Shown here: positions 25,187 through 33,036 of the stretch, one piece after another | How positions within the stretch are numbered: the stretch's first letter is position 1 | Layout: every line of letters begins with the position of its first letter | Source of the DNA: Micromonospora cabrerizensis | GTDB taxonomy: Bacteria; Actinomycetota; Actinomycetes; Mycobacteriales; Micromonosporaceae | Assembly (NCBI RefSeq): GCF_022230955.1 | Contig: NZ_JAKKFI010000106.1 | Span: forward strand, 1 to 63,310 | Direction: 5' to 3' | DNA length: 63,310 nucleotides | Notes under the pieces: model-generated | The model's input: the letters and a program-made list of their open reading frames with translations, nothing else | Database searches by the model: none | Told to the model about the DNA's origin: nothing | Program-made: the position numbers and the translations under genes

Positions 25187-25795
25187 ATGGTCTTCGGAAT
25201 CATCAGCGCGGCAGTTCAGGTCGGTGTCGGCGCCCTGTTCGGTTTCCTCGCCGGCGGCCCGATCGGGTTGATGGTGGGCGCCGTCGTGGGCCTGCTGGTC
25301 GGCGCGGTCTTCGGCTGGGCGGTGACCTCCGCCGGGGTGTACGCGCCGGACGCGCGCGGCATCTTCCTCTTCGTCGTCGACCACACCTGGAGCCTGCTCA
25401 ACACGGTCGTCGGTGCCATCTACCTGGCCGTTCACCTGGTCTTCGGGCACTCGCTGGACCGGCCCACCTCGCAGGGCAGCGGGCGGGTCAGCGTGGTGGA
25501 GGGGGTCTCGCCCCGTTACGCCACCACCATCGGCACGGTCTGCGCCGGCTCCAGCTCCGGCATCCAGCGGCACGAGGACGTGCACATCTTCCAGGGTCGC
25601 CTGCTGGGGCCGCTCTACATCCCGCTGGTGCTGGCGAACTACGTCCTGTTCACCATCGCGCCGGTGTGGCTGCTCTACCACGACCACACCAACGCCCCGA
25701 TCAACCGGTTCACCCGGTACTTCGAGATCGGCGTCTACCCGCACGTGTGGAACGAGGCCATCGCGTACCGGATCCAGGGGACGCCGCCGCGATGA
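25187..25795 (+). CDS. Membrane protein with glycine zipper and HExxH motif
   Basis: 203 aa. The first ~50 residues form a glycine-zipper segment (GVGALFGFLAGGPIG, VGAVVGLLVGAVFG) that could insert or oligomerise in membranes. A second hydrophobic region (LLNTVVGAIYLAVHLVF) follows. QRHEDVHIFQGRLLGPLYIP near residue 130 carries HExxH (HEDVH), a possible zinc site, followed by two more hydrophobic segments (LVLANYVLFTIAPVWLL). The HE-x-H-x-Q-x(3)-LGPLY layout is similar to motifs I know from uncharacterised membrane proteins and RHS-type toxins. Co-transcribed with the sheath; possible effector, protease or anchoring factor. Confidence 0.75.
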   Translation: MVFGIISAAVQVGVGALFGFLAGGPIGLMVGAVVGLLVGAVFGWAVTSAGVYAPDARGIFLFVVDHTWSLLNTVVGAIYLAVHLVFGHSLDRPTSQGSGRVSVVEGVSPRYATTIGTVCAGSSSGIQRHEDVHIFQGRLLGPLYIPLVLANYVLFTIAPVWLLYHDHTNAPINRFTRYFEIGVYPHVWNEAIAYRIQGTPPR

Positions 25796-26490
25796 CCACC
25801 GACGGGCGCGGACCGATCGAGACGGCCACCGCCGAGTTGGTCGCCTGGCTGACCAGCGCGGCGGGGGAAACCGTCCCGATCGGCCCGCCCCGCACCGACG
25901 GCGACGCCGCCGGGCTCACCCTCTGGCCGCTGGCGCTGCGCCCCGCCCGGCAGACCCGCTCCAGCGGCGCGGTCCGCGAGCCGTACCGGTTCACGGTCCG
26001 CTTCCTGCTCTGCGTCACCGGGCCGGCGGGGTTGCCCCGGCTGGACCGGGTGCTCACCGCCGCGACCGGCGACGGCAGCTATCCGGTCGTCCTGGAGGCT
26101 GACGAGCCCCCACTGTGGACGGCGTTCGGCTCGGCACCTCGCCCGGCGCTGCTGATCGACGTACCCGCGCAGGTGGACCACCCGACCCCGGCCGCGCCGC
26201 CGGTCCTGCAACCGTTGCGCCTGCGGCAACTCGGGGTACGCGCCCTCACCGGCCGGGTGGTCGGTCCCGAGGACCAGCCGCTGGCGGCGATGCGGGTCGA
26301 GCTACCCGGCACCGGGTCCGCCACCCGCACCGACCCGGACGGCCGGTTCCTGATCGTCGGCGTCCCGCACGACCCCGAGCACCCGGGTCCGGTCCGGCTG
26401 AGGCTGACCGGGCGCGGGCTCGTCCTCACCGCCGACGTCGACCCCACCGAACCCGAGATCGTCATCGTCTGCGCGCCACCGACCCACTGA
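25792..26490 (+). CDS. Ig-like (carboxypeptidase regulatory-like) domain protein of the contractile operon
   Basis: 232 aa; ATG overlaps the previous stop by 4 nt. N-terminal part (IETATAELVAWLTSAAGETVPIG ... FTVRFLLCVTGPAGLPRLDRVL) occupies the place that DUF4255/Pvc16-type proteins hold before sheath genes, but similarity is weak. The C-terminal ~75 residues (TGRVVGPEDQPLAAMRVELPG, TRTDPDGRFLIVGVP, RLRLTGRGLVLTADV) form a recognisable CarboxypepD-regulatory-like beta sandwich. Probably a structural or capping accessory of the tail. Confidence 0.65.
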   Translation: MTTDGRGPIETATAELVAWLTSAAGETVPIGPPRTDGDAAGLTLWPLALRPARQTRSSGAVREPYRFTVRFLLCVTGPAGLPRLDRVLTAATGDGSYPVVLEADEPPLWTAFGSAPRPALLIDVPAQVDHPTPAAPPVLQPLRLRQLGVRALTGRVVGPEDQPLAAMRVELPGTGSATRTDPDGRFLIVGVPHDPEHPGPVRLRLTGRGLVLTADVDPTEPEIVIVCAPPTH

Positions 26491-26513
26491 CGCCCACCCG
26501 CACAGGAGGACCG

Positions 26514-27773
26514 ATGCCCAGCTACTTCTCCCCCGGCATCTATGTCGAGGAGGTCCCGAGCGGCGCCCGACCGATCGGCCCGGCGAGCACCAGCATCGCC
26601 GCCTTCGTCGGCATCGCACCGGACCGCTCCGCCCACCTGGGCAGGGCGGTGCCGGTCAACAACTGGACGGAGTTCCTGCGGCTCTTCGCCGGCGGTGAGC
26701 GGGTGGAGAGCACCCCGCTGGCCCGGGCGGTCTTCGGCTTCCTGGACAACGGGGGCGCCCGCTGCTGGGTGGTCAACGTGGGTGAGGGCGGCGCGATCAC
26801 CGGCAGCGGGCAACGCCGCGGCGGTCTGCAACTGCTGGAGGCCGTCGACGAGATCTCCATCATCGCGGCACCCGGTTTCCACGACGTGGTGTCGCACGAG
26901 GCGCTGCTCAGCATGGCCGAGCGCACCCGCACCATGGTCGCCATCTGCGACCCGGCACCGGACATCGAGGACATCTCCGCGTTGACCCGGGTCGCCACGC
27001 CGTCCACCGGGAAACCCCCCAAGCCCGCCGAGGGTACGGGCGGCGGCTCGGGCGGCCCCGGCGGCGGCTCGGCCCAGCCGGGCGGCTCCGGTGGGCACGA
27101 GGGGGCGGCCTACCGGCCGCGGCAGTCCGAGTTCGGGGCCTTCTACTACCCCTGGCTGCGGGTCCGCGACCCGATCAGCGGCGAGTTGGAACTCACCCCG
27201 CCGAGCGGGCACCTGGCGGGCATCTGGGCCCGCACCGACGCCCTGCGCGGGGTGCACAAGGCACCGGCCAACGAACCCGTACGCGGCGCCGTCGACCTGG
27301 GCTACCTGGTCACCCGACCGGAACACGACGTGCTCAACCCCAAGGGCGTCAACGTGATCCGCTACTTCGCCGGTGAGGGCATCCGGGTCTGGGGCGCCCG
27401 TACGCTCGCCGCCGAGGCCAGCGAGTGGCGCTACCTCAACGTGCGGCGACTCAGCATCGCCATCGAGCAGGCCATCGCCAACGGCACCCGGTGGATGGTG
27501 TTCGAGCCCAACGACTTCACCCTCTGGCGCTCGATCCGGCGCGACATCGGGGCGTTCCTCACCCGGGTGTGGCGCGACGGCGCACTGCTCGGGCGCAGCC
27601 CAGAGGAGGCGTTCTTCGTCAAGTGCGACGAGGAGACCAACCCGCCGGACGTCCGCGACGCCGGCATGGTGATCGCCCACATCGGCATCGCCGTCGTCAA
27701 GCCCGCCGAGTTCGTGGTGTTCAAGCTGAGCCAGTGGGCCGGCGGCACCGAGACCGAGACGATCGGAGGCTGA
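26514..27773 (+). CDS. Contractile tail sheath protein
   Basis: 419 aa. MPSYFSPGIYVEEVPSGARPI is the hallmark sheath N-terminus, followed by STSIAAFVGIAPDRS. The C-terminal domain has VNVIRYFAGEGIRVWGARTLA, EWRYLNVRRLSIAIEQAIANGTRWMVFEPND and FLTRVWRDGALLG, all diagnostic of phage/eCIS sheath subunits. A Gly/Ser/Pro-rich insertion at about residues 165-205 interrupts the outer domain. Only one sheath gene is present; Photorhabdus-type systems often carry several. AGGAGG lies 6 nt before the ATG. Confidence 0.95.
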   Translation: MPSYFSPGIYVEEVPSGARPIGPASTSIAAFVGIAPDRSAHLGRAVPVNNWTEFLRLFAGGERVESTPLARAVFGFLDNGGARCWVVNVGEGGAITGSGQRRGGLQLLEAVDEISIIAAPGFHDVVSHEALLSMAERTRTMVAICDPAPDIEDISALTRVATPSTGKPPKPAEGTGGGSGGPGGGSAQPGGSGGHEGAAYRPRQSEFGAFYYPWLRVRDPISGELELTPPSGHLAGIWARTDALRGVHKAPANEPVRGAVDLGYLVTRPEHDVLNPKGVNVIRYFAGEGIRVWGARTLAAEASEWRYLNVRRLSIAIEQAIANGTRWMVFEPNDFTLWRSIRRDIGAFLTRVWRDGALLGRSPEEAFFVKCDEETNPPDVRDAGMVIAHIGIAVVKPAEFVVFKLSQWAGGTETETIGG

Positions 27774-27774
27774 C

Positions 27775-28257
27775 ATGCCCACCACCGCCACCCCGCAGCC
27801 CGGCGCCCCGGTCGACCCGTACCGGGCGTACAACTTCCGGTTACTCATCAACGGCGTCACCAACGGCCACTTCACCGAGATGACCGGGCTGGAGGTGAAC
27901 ATTCCCGGGCAGCCGTACCGGGAGCACGGCCTCGGCCGGATGCGGATGGTGCCCGGCCAGGCCGAGTACGAGCCGGTGACGTTGCACTTCGGGCTCACCG
28001 CCTCCCGCGAGCTGTGGGACTGGGTGAACGCCACCGCGCAGGGCACCCTCAACCGGCGCAACGTCTCGGTGGTGCTGCTCGACTCGGTCGGCACCGCGGA
28101 GGTGCTGCGCTGGAACCTGATCGACGCCTGGCCCACCCGGTGGCGCGGCGCGCACCTCAACACCCTCAGCCACGAGATCGCCATCGCCTCGTTGACCCTG
28201 CGCTACGAGGGCCTGGAGCTGGAGACCGGCGGTGCCACCGCGCCGGCACCCGCGTAG
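27775..28257 (+). CDS. Tail tube protein (gp19/Hcp-like)
   Basis: 160 aa, starting 1 nt after the sheath stop. DPYRAYNFRLLINGVTNGHFTEMTGLEVNI is the classic N-terminus of T4 gp19-like tube proteins, as are VTLHFGLTASRELWDWVNATAQG and WNLIDAWPTRWRGAHLNTLSHEIAIASLTLRYEGL. It forms the inner hexameric tube. Adjacent sheath plus tube is the standard core of contractile injection systems. Confidence 0.95.
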   Translation: MPTTATPQPGAPVDPYRAYNFRLLINGVTNGHFTEMTGLEVNIPGQPYREHGLGRMRMVPGQAEYEPVTLHFGLTASRELWDWVNATAQGTLNRRNVSVVLLDSVGTAEVLRWNLIDAWPTRWRGAHLNTLSHEIAIASLTLRYEGLELETGGATAPAPA

Positions 28258-29797
28258 CTGGCTGGCCGGCCGGCTGCGCTCGGCCGCCGGGGCGGTGCAG
28301 CGCCTCGCCGGACGAGTCGAGCCCACCGGCCACCTCCCGCAACGGCCGTCCTCGGACGCACCGGCGGCTACGCCACGCCGCTTCGGGGAACCTCCGCGGC
28401 ACTGGCTGGACCTGGTGGCCGCTCACGCTCCCGGCCTGCTGCGCGACCTGGACCTGGACGCATCCCCCACCGACGTGGGGCAGGCCCATGGCCGCGACGA
28501 CCAGCAGGGCGGCCGAGCGACACCCGGCGTGGGGCCGACCCCGCCGGACGGGCCGACCCGGTGGTTCACGGCGGATCGACCCGGCCCTCCGGTCGGGGAG
28601 GCCACCCGACGCCCCGCCGGCACGGGCGGCCTGCGCGCCGCCGCCGGCAGCGGGTTCGGCGGCCTGCGCGCCGGCGGGACCGGCGACACCGCCGACCTTC
28701 GCCGGACCGACGCGCTCAGCCCGGCGGGCGGTCGTGGCCTGCGGTCATCCGGTACGCCGGGCAGTCTCGTCCTCCCGGACGGCACCACCTCGGCGGGCGA
28801 CGGAGAACCCACCGGCGACTCCGGAGTGCTGGGCGACCGCTCAGCGGCCGGCAGTCCCGGGACAGCGGGCAGACACGACACGCAAGGCCAGCACGGCACC
28901 GCGGGCCAGCACGGCACCGCGCACGGCGGCGGCGGCCCAGCACCCACCGGTGGCAGGGCCCGCGGCACCGACGGCACGTCGGGTGGCCTCGGTGGGCCGC
29001 GCACGGAGGACGGGGCGCCGGACCGGTCGTGGTCAACGGGCGGGACCGTGCGATCGGGCGGCTCGGCGTTCGACAGCAGCGGTGCACTCGGCAGCGGCGG
29101 TCCGTTCGACAGCGGCGGTGCACTCGGCAGCGGCGGCGCCTCTGCCGCCGCCCGGACCTCAGGACACGGCGGGGGGAACGCCTTCGCGCCGCCGGGTCGG
29201 CGGGTGCCGGGTCGGCTGCGGGACGGTTGGCGTCTCGGCTCGCGGTTTCGACGAGGCGCGACGACCGGGTCGGTCGGACCGTTCGGACCGGCGCTACGGG
29301 GCGACACCCCTGCCGTAGGCGGAGACGGACTGCCCTTTTCCCTGTCCGTTGAGGAGTCCCCGGACGAGCCCGACCCCTCCGGTTCCCACCCCACCAGCGC
29401 CGTCGACGGCGCGGCGCGGGGTGGGCTCGCGGCGGTCGAGGTCGCCGGTTCCGGTCCGTGGCCGGCCCTGCCCGGCGAAGGGAACTGGCCCGAACGGCAC
29501 GCCGGCTCACGCCTCGGACAGCACACCGGCCACGACCGCGACCAGCGCGCCGGGCACCCGGTCGGATGGCGGAACGGCGACGTCGGAAGGGTCGGGCCCT
29601 GGATCGGCGGGACGACGTGCGACCCGGGCAGCGGAGGATGGCCGGTGAGCAGGGCGTTCCCGCCGCCCGAGCGGCAGGCGCGGACCTCGGACCCGTGGCC
29701 GGCGCTGCCCGACGACGGGACGGTGTGGACGGTGCCCGGCGACGCTCTGGACGCAGCCCAGCTCGGCCGACTGGACCGGGAACAGGCGGGCGACTGA
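28232..29797 (+). CDS. Long disordered Gly/Ser/Pro-rich protein of the contractile operon
   Basis: 521 aa; the GTG start lies 26 nt inside the tube gene. A short basic N-terminus (RSWLAGRLRSAAGAVQRLAGRV) and a helical patch (RHWLDLVAAHAPGLLRDLDL) are followed by ~380 residues of low-complexity Gly/Ser/Thr/Asp/Arg sequence with near-repeats (GTAGQHGTA, FDSSGALGSGG / FDSGGALGSGG). Two PWPALP motifs sit near residues 410 and 490. The C-terminus DALDAAQLGRLDREQAGD resembles endings of small baseplate-associated proteins in eCIS loci. Perhaps a linker or flexible cargo; codon use is normal. Confidence 0.7.
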   Translation: MPPRRHPRSWLAGRLRSAAGAVQRLAGRVEPTGHLPQRPSSDAPAATPRRFGEPPRHWLDLVAAHAPGLLRDLDLDASPTDVGQAHGRDDQQGGRATPGVGPTPPDGPTRWFTADRPGPPVGEATRRPAGTGGLRAAAGSGFGGLRAGGTGDTADLRRTDALSPAGGRGLRSSGTPGSLVLPDGTTSAGDGEPTGDSGVLGDRSAAGSPGTAGRHDTQGQHGTAGQHGTAHGGGGPAPTGGRARGTDGTSGGLGGPRTEDGAPDRSWSTGGTVRSGGSAFDSSGALGSGGPFDSGGALGSGGASAAARTSGHGGGNAFAPPGRRVPGRLRDGWRLGSRFRRGATTGSVGPFGPALRGDTPAVGGDGLPFSLSVEESPDEPDPSGSHPTSAVDGAARGGLAAVEVAGSGPWPALPGEGNWPERHAGSRLGQHTGHDRDQRAGHPVGWRNGDVGRVGPWIGGTTCDPGSGGWPVSRAFPPPERQARTSDPWPALPDDGTVWTVPGDALDAAQLGRLDREQAGD

Positions 29798-30678
29798 TGG
29801 AACGCGTCGCCTTCCTCATCGACTCCTCCGGCGAGCGGGTGGACTGCCTGCTCAACCCGGAGACCGTGCAGGTGACCCGGCTGGCCGGCGTACGCCATCG
29901 GGGTGTCGCCGGCGGGCAGCTCACCGGGTCCGGGCTGGCCGACGACCCGTTGGTCTTCACCGGAGGCGGTCGCACCGAGCTGGTGCTCGACCTGCTGTTC
30001 GACGTCGACTTCGTCCAGGCCCAGGTCCGGCCCGCCGACGTGCGGGTGCTGACCCGTCCGCTGTGGATGCTGGCGGAGAACTCCACCGCCGAGCACGGGT
30101 GGCTGCGACCACCGCTGGTCCGCCTGGTCTGGGGCAAGACCTGGAACGTCCCCGGGGTGATCATCGCGGTGGCGGAGCGGTTCGACGCGTTCACCGGCAC
30201 CGGGTCACCCCGACGCTCCTGGCTGCGACTGAAGCTGGTCCGGGCCGCCGAGACGGCCGACCAGGCGGAGGCCGGCTTCGCCGAGGAGCTGGCCGCGGCG
30301 AGCACCCCGACCGCCGCGCCGGGCAGCGCGGTGATCGCCGCCGGCGACGGCGCGGCCGAGCCGGGTCGTTCCGGCGTGCGCTTCGACCTGCTGGCCACCG
30401 ACGCGCTCGGCTCGCCCCTGCGCTGGCGACTGCTGGCCGAACACAACCGGATCACCGACCCCCTCGCGGTGCCGGCCGGCACCACACTCGCCGTCCCACC
30501 ACCCGGCGCCCCGGGCGGCGGATCGGTGGTGGGTGCGGTGACGGGCGCCGCGCGGGCGCTGGCCGGCGCGGTGGGCTCCGGCGCGTCGTTCGTCGGAGCG
30601 TCGGTCGCCACCGCGCCCGCCGCCTGGGGTCCGTCGGGCCCCGCCGCCACCAGCACCAACCCCGGGGGTACGCCATGA
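29797..30678 (+). CDS. Tube-initiator/LysM baseplate protein (Afp7/Pvc7-like)
   Basis: 293 aa. N-terminal MERVAFLIDSSGERVDCLLNPETVQVTRLAGV with LVFTGGGRTELVLDLLFDVDFV matches the CIS tube-cap domain of Afp7-type proteins. A LysM-like segment near residues 200-235 (RWRLLAEHNRITDPLAVPAGTTLAVPPPG) follows. The Ala/Gly-rich C-terminus is longer than in minimal homologues. It links inner tube to spike in known systems. TGATG overlaps the preceding stop. Confidence 0.88.
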   Translation: MERVAFLIDSSGERVDCLLNPETVQVTRLAGVRHRGVAGGQLTGSGLADDPLVFTGGGRTELVLDLLFDVDFVQAQVRPADVRVLTRPLWMLAENSTAEHGWLRPPLVRLVWGKTWNVPGVIIAVAERFDAFTGTGSPRRSWLRLKLVRAAETADQAEAGFAEELAAASTPTAAPGSAVIAAGDGAAEPGRSGVRFDLLATDALGSPLRWRLLAEHNRITDPLAVPAGTTLAVPPPGAPGGGSVVGAVTGAARALAGAVGSGASFVGASVATAPAAWGPSGPAATSTNPGGTP

Positions 30679-32267
30679 CGAGCACCGCGCCCCGGGCGTT
30701 GGTCGTCCTGCTCGACGGCGTCGAGCTGGCCGGCGCGGCCCGTCAGCGGGTCCGCTCGCTGCGGGTGGCCGCGCGGCTCGACCAACCCACCCAGGCCGAG
30801 CTGGTGCTCGCCACCAGCGCCGGCACCGGCGCGTTCGACCCGGCGGCGCGCCCCGGGACGACCCTCGACGTACGGCTGGCCGATCATGCCGACGCTCTGT
30901 TCGGCGGGGAGGTCACCGCCGTGGAGGTCGAGTACGCCGCCGACGGCGCAGCGGTGCTGCGGCTGCGGGCGTACGACCCGTTGCACCGGCTGCGCAAGCG
31001 GCAGGGGTTGCGGGTCTTCACCTCGGTGACCGCCGTCGAGCTGGCCCGCGAGCTGTGCGGCGACGTGGGGCTGGAGGTGACGGCCGAGGTCGACGGTCCA
31101 CGGCTGGAACGGCTGTTGCAGCACCGGCACAGCGACCTGGAGCTGCTGCGCGAGGTCGCCGGTCGGGCCGGGCTGCACCTGGCCGCCGACGGCGACGGTG
31201 TCCGGCTGGTCACCCTCGCCGGTTACGGAGAGCCGGTCGCGTTGACCCTCGGCGCGGGCGTGCACACCCTGCGGCTGTCCACCAACGCCGACCAGGCCAG
31301 CGGTGCCAGCGTGGCCCTGGGCTGGCACCCGCAGCGGGCCGAGGTGATCAGCCAGCAGGCCGACGACGCGCGCTGCGGTCGACCCGCCGGCGACCGCCCG
31401 GATCCGGCCGACGTGGGCGCCGACGGGGTGCGCACCGCCGTCGACCAGCCCGGCCGCAGCGACGACGAGTTGGCGGCGCTGGCCCAGGCACGACTGGACA
31501 CCCGGGCGGCGGCGCTGGTCACCGCCGAGGGGGTGGCCGAGGGCGACCCGGCGCTGCGGCCGGGCCGGCGGATCGTCCTGGACGGTGTGCCCGACCCGGT
31601 CGCCGGGGCGTACGTGCTGACCGAGGTGGTGCACACCGTGGACGGCAACGGGCACCTGACCCGGTTCTCCACAGTGCCGCCGGTCGCCCCACCGACCCCG
31701 GCCGGCGGTGCGGTGGTCACCCTGGGCACGGTCACCGACGTCGGTGACCCGGACGGGTTGGGCCGGGTCCGCCTGACCCTGCCGGCGTACGGGGACCTGG
31801 ACGCCGGCTGGCTCGCCGTGCTCTGCCCCGGCGCGGGGCGGGGCAAGGGCCTGGTGGCGCTCCCGGACCCGGAGGACACCGTGCTGGTGGTGCTGCCCGG
31901 CGGTGAGCCGGCCTCGGGCATCGTGCTGGGTTCGCTGTTCGGCGCGGTCGAGCCGTACGACGCGGGCATCGACGACGGGCGGGCGCGGCGCTGGACGCTG
32001 CGCACCGCCGGCGGGCAGTCGATCGTCGTCGACGACGTGCACCGCAGCCTGCGGCTGGCCACCGAGGGCGGCAGCTATCTGGAACTGACCCCGGACCTGG
32101 CGACGCTGCACGCGGCGTCCGACCTGGTGATCTCGGCGCCCGGCCGGGCCATGGTGGTGCGCGCCCGCAGCGTGGACTTCCTGCACGCCGAGTCGACCGA
32201 GGACCCGACGACCGCCGCGCGGCAGGCCCGGTCCCTGGCCCGCGCCCACCACGAAGGAGGCGGCTGA
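30675..32267 (+). CDS. VgrG-like central spike protein (gp27/gp5-type)
   Basis: 530 aa, ATGA overlap with the LysM gene. The N-terminal half is a phage late-control-D/gp27-like domain (FGGEVTAVEVEYAADGAAVLRLRAYDPLHRLRKR, ELARELCGDVGLEV, LLQHRHSDLELLREVAGRAGL). It is followed by a gp5-type OB-fold (VTDVGDPDGLGRVRLTLPAY) and a beta-helical tail (GGSYLELTPDLATLHAASDLVI). It corresponds to Afp8/Pvc8. No enzymatic extension is seen at the C-terminus. Confidence 0.92.
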   Translation: MTSTAPRALVVLLDGVELAGAARQRVRSLRVAARLDQPTQAELVLATSAGTGAFDPAARPGTTLDVRLADHADALFGGEVTAVEVEYAADGAAVLRLRAYDPLHRLRKRQGLRVFTSVTAVELARELCGDVGLEVTAEVDGPRLERLLQHRHSDLELLREVAGRAGLHLAADGDGVRLVTLAGYGEPVALTLGAGVHTLRLSTNADQASGASVALGWHPQRAEVISQQADDARCGRPAGDRPDPADVGADGVRTAVDQPGRSDDELAALAQARLDTRAAALVTAEGVAEGDPALRPGRRIVLDGVPDPVAGAYVLTEVVHTVDGNGHLTRFSTVPPVAPPTPAGGAVVTLGTVTDVGDPDGLGRVRLTLPAYGDLDAGWLAVLCPGAGRGKGLVALPDPEDTVLVVLPGGEPASGIVLGSLFGAVEPYDAGIDDGRARRWTLRTAGGQSIVVDDVHRSLRLATEGGSYLELTPDLATLHAASDLVISAPGRAMVVRARSVDFLHAESTEDPTTAARQARSLARAHHEGGG

Positions 32268-32605
32268 TGCGCTGGATCCACCGTGACTCCGTGATCACCT
32301 GCGACCACGACGGGCGGGTCGAGAACCGGCCCTCGCAGCAGTGGGTGACGGTCACCGCCGTACCCGTGCTGGTGGACGACGACCCGGAGGGCCGCGACAT
32401 CAAGGCCTGCCCCAACTACGGTCCGACGATCAAGCCGTGCGGCAAGACGGTGAACGTCCGGGTCGGCTACAGCGACTGGCTGCGGATCGACGGGCACCGG
32501 GTGGTGCTGTCGCACCTGGAGGGGTTCACCGACGGCACACCGCCGGGGCTGGTCCACCACACGGTGCGGGACCCGCGCCAGCGGTTCCTGGGGGCGGACC
32601 GGTGA
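32267..32605 (+). CDS. PAAR-like spike-tip protein
   Basis: 112 aa, TGATG overlap with the spike gene. Conserved Cys and His (TCDHDGRV, ACPNYGPTIKPCGK, HLEGFTDGTPPGLVHH) and the sequence GYSDWLRIDGHRVVL with DGTPPG match the small tip proteins of actinobacterial contractile systems that cap the spike like PAAR proteins. A bound metal at the tip is expected from the Cys/His pattern. Located between spike and gp25. Confidence 0.8.
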   Translation: MRWIHRDSVITCDHDGRVENRPSQQWVTVTAVPVLVDDDPEGRDIKACPNYGPTIKPCGKTVNVRVGYSDWLRIDGHRVVLSHLEGFTDGTPPGLVHHTVRDPRQRFLGADR

Positions 32606-33036
32606 GGGCCTTCCGCTTCGTCGGCGCCGGCTTCGACGCCGGCCGTGGGGGCGGGTTGGCGCTCACCGCGGCCGGCGGCCTGGCGATGACCGAGGGCGAC
32701 GAGAGCGTACGGCAGGCGTTGTTCCTGCTCCTGTCGACCACGCCCGGCGAACGGCTGATGCGACCCGGGTACGGCTCCCGGTTGCACCGGTTGGTCTTCG
32801 CGCCCAACGACGACACCACGGCCGGCCTGGCCATCCACTACGTCCGGCAGGCCATCGCCCGCTGGGAGCCGCGGGTCGAGGTGATCGACGTGGACGCCGG
32901 GCCGGACGCGGACGACGCGTGGCGGCTGGTGATCCGGCTCGACTACCGGGTGCGGGCCAGCCTGACACCCGGGCAGCTGGTCTTCTCCGTGGACCTGCTC
33001 CCGGTCGACGAACCCGCGCAGGAGGGACCCTCATGA
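32602..33036 (+). CDS. GPW/gp25-family baseplate protein
   Basis: 144 aa, GTG start in a 4-nt GTGA overlap. SVRQALFLLLSTTPGERLMRPGYGSRLHRLVFAPND is the signature of gp25-like (Afp9) baseplate wedge proteins, followed by VRQAIARWEPRVEVIDVDAG. It nucleates sheath assembly in related systems. Only ~30 leading residues precede the domain. Confidence 0.92.
   Translation: MRAFRFVGAGFDAGRGGGLALTAAGGLAMTEGDESVRQALFLLLSTTPGERLMRPGYGSRLHRLVFAPNDDTTAGLAIHYVRQAIARWEPRVEVIDVDAGPDADDAWRLVIRLDYRVRASLTPGQLVFSVDLLPVDEPAQEGPS

Noticed and set aside
28716..32252. Long minus-strand open frame opposite the disordered, LysM and spike genes
   Set aside because: Pure antisense shadow: the plus strand encodes recognisable LysM and VgrG domains here.
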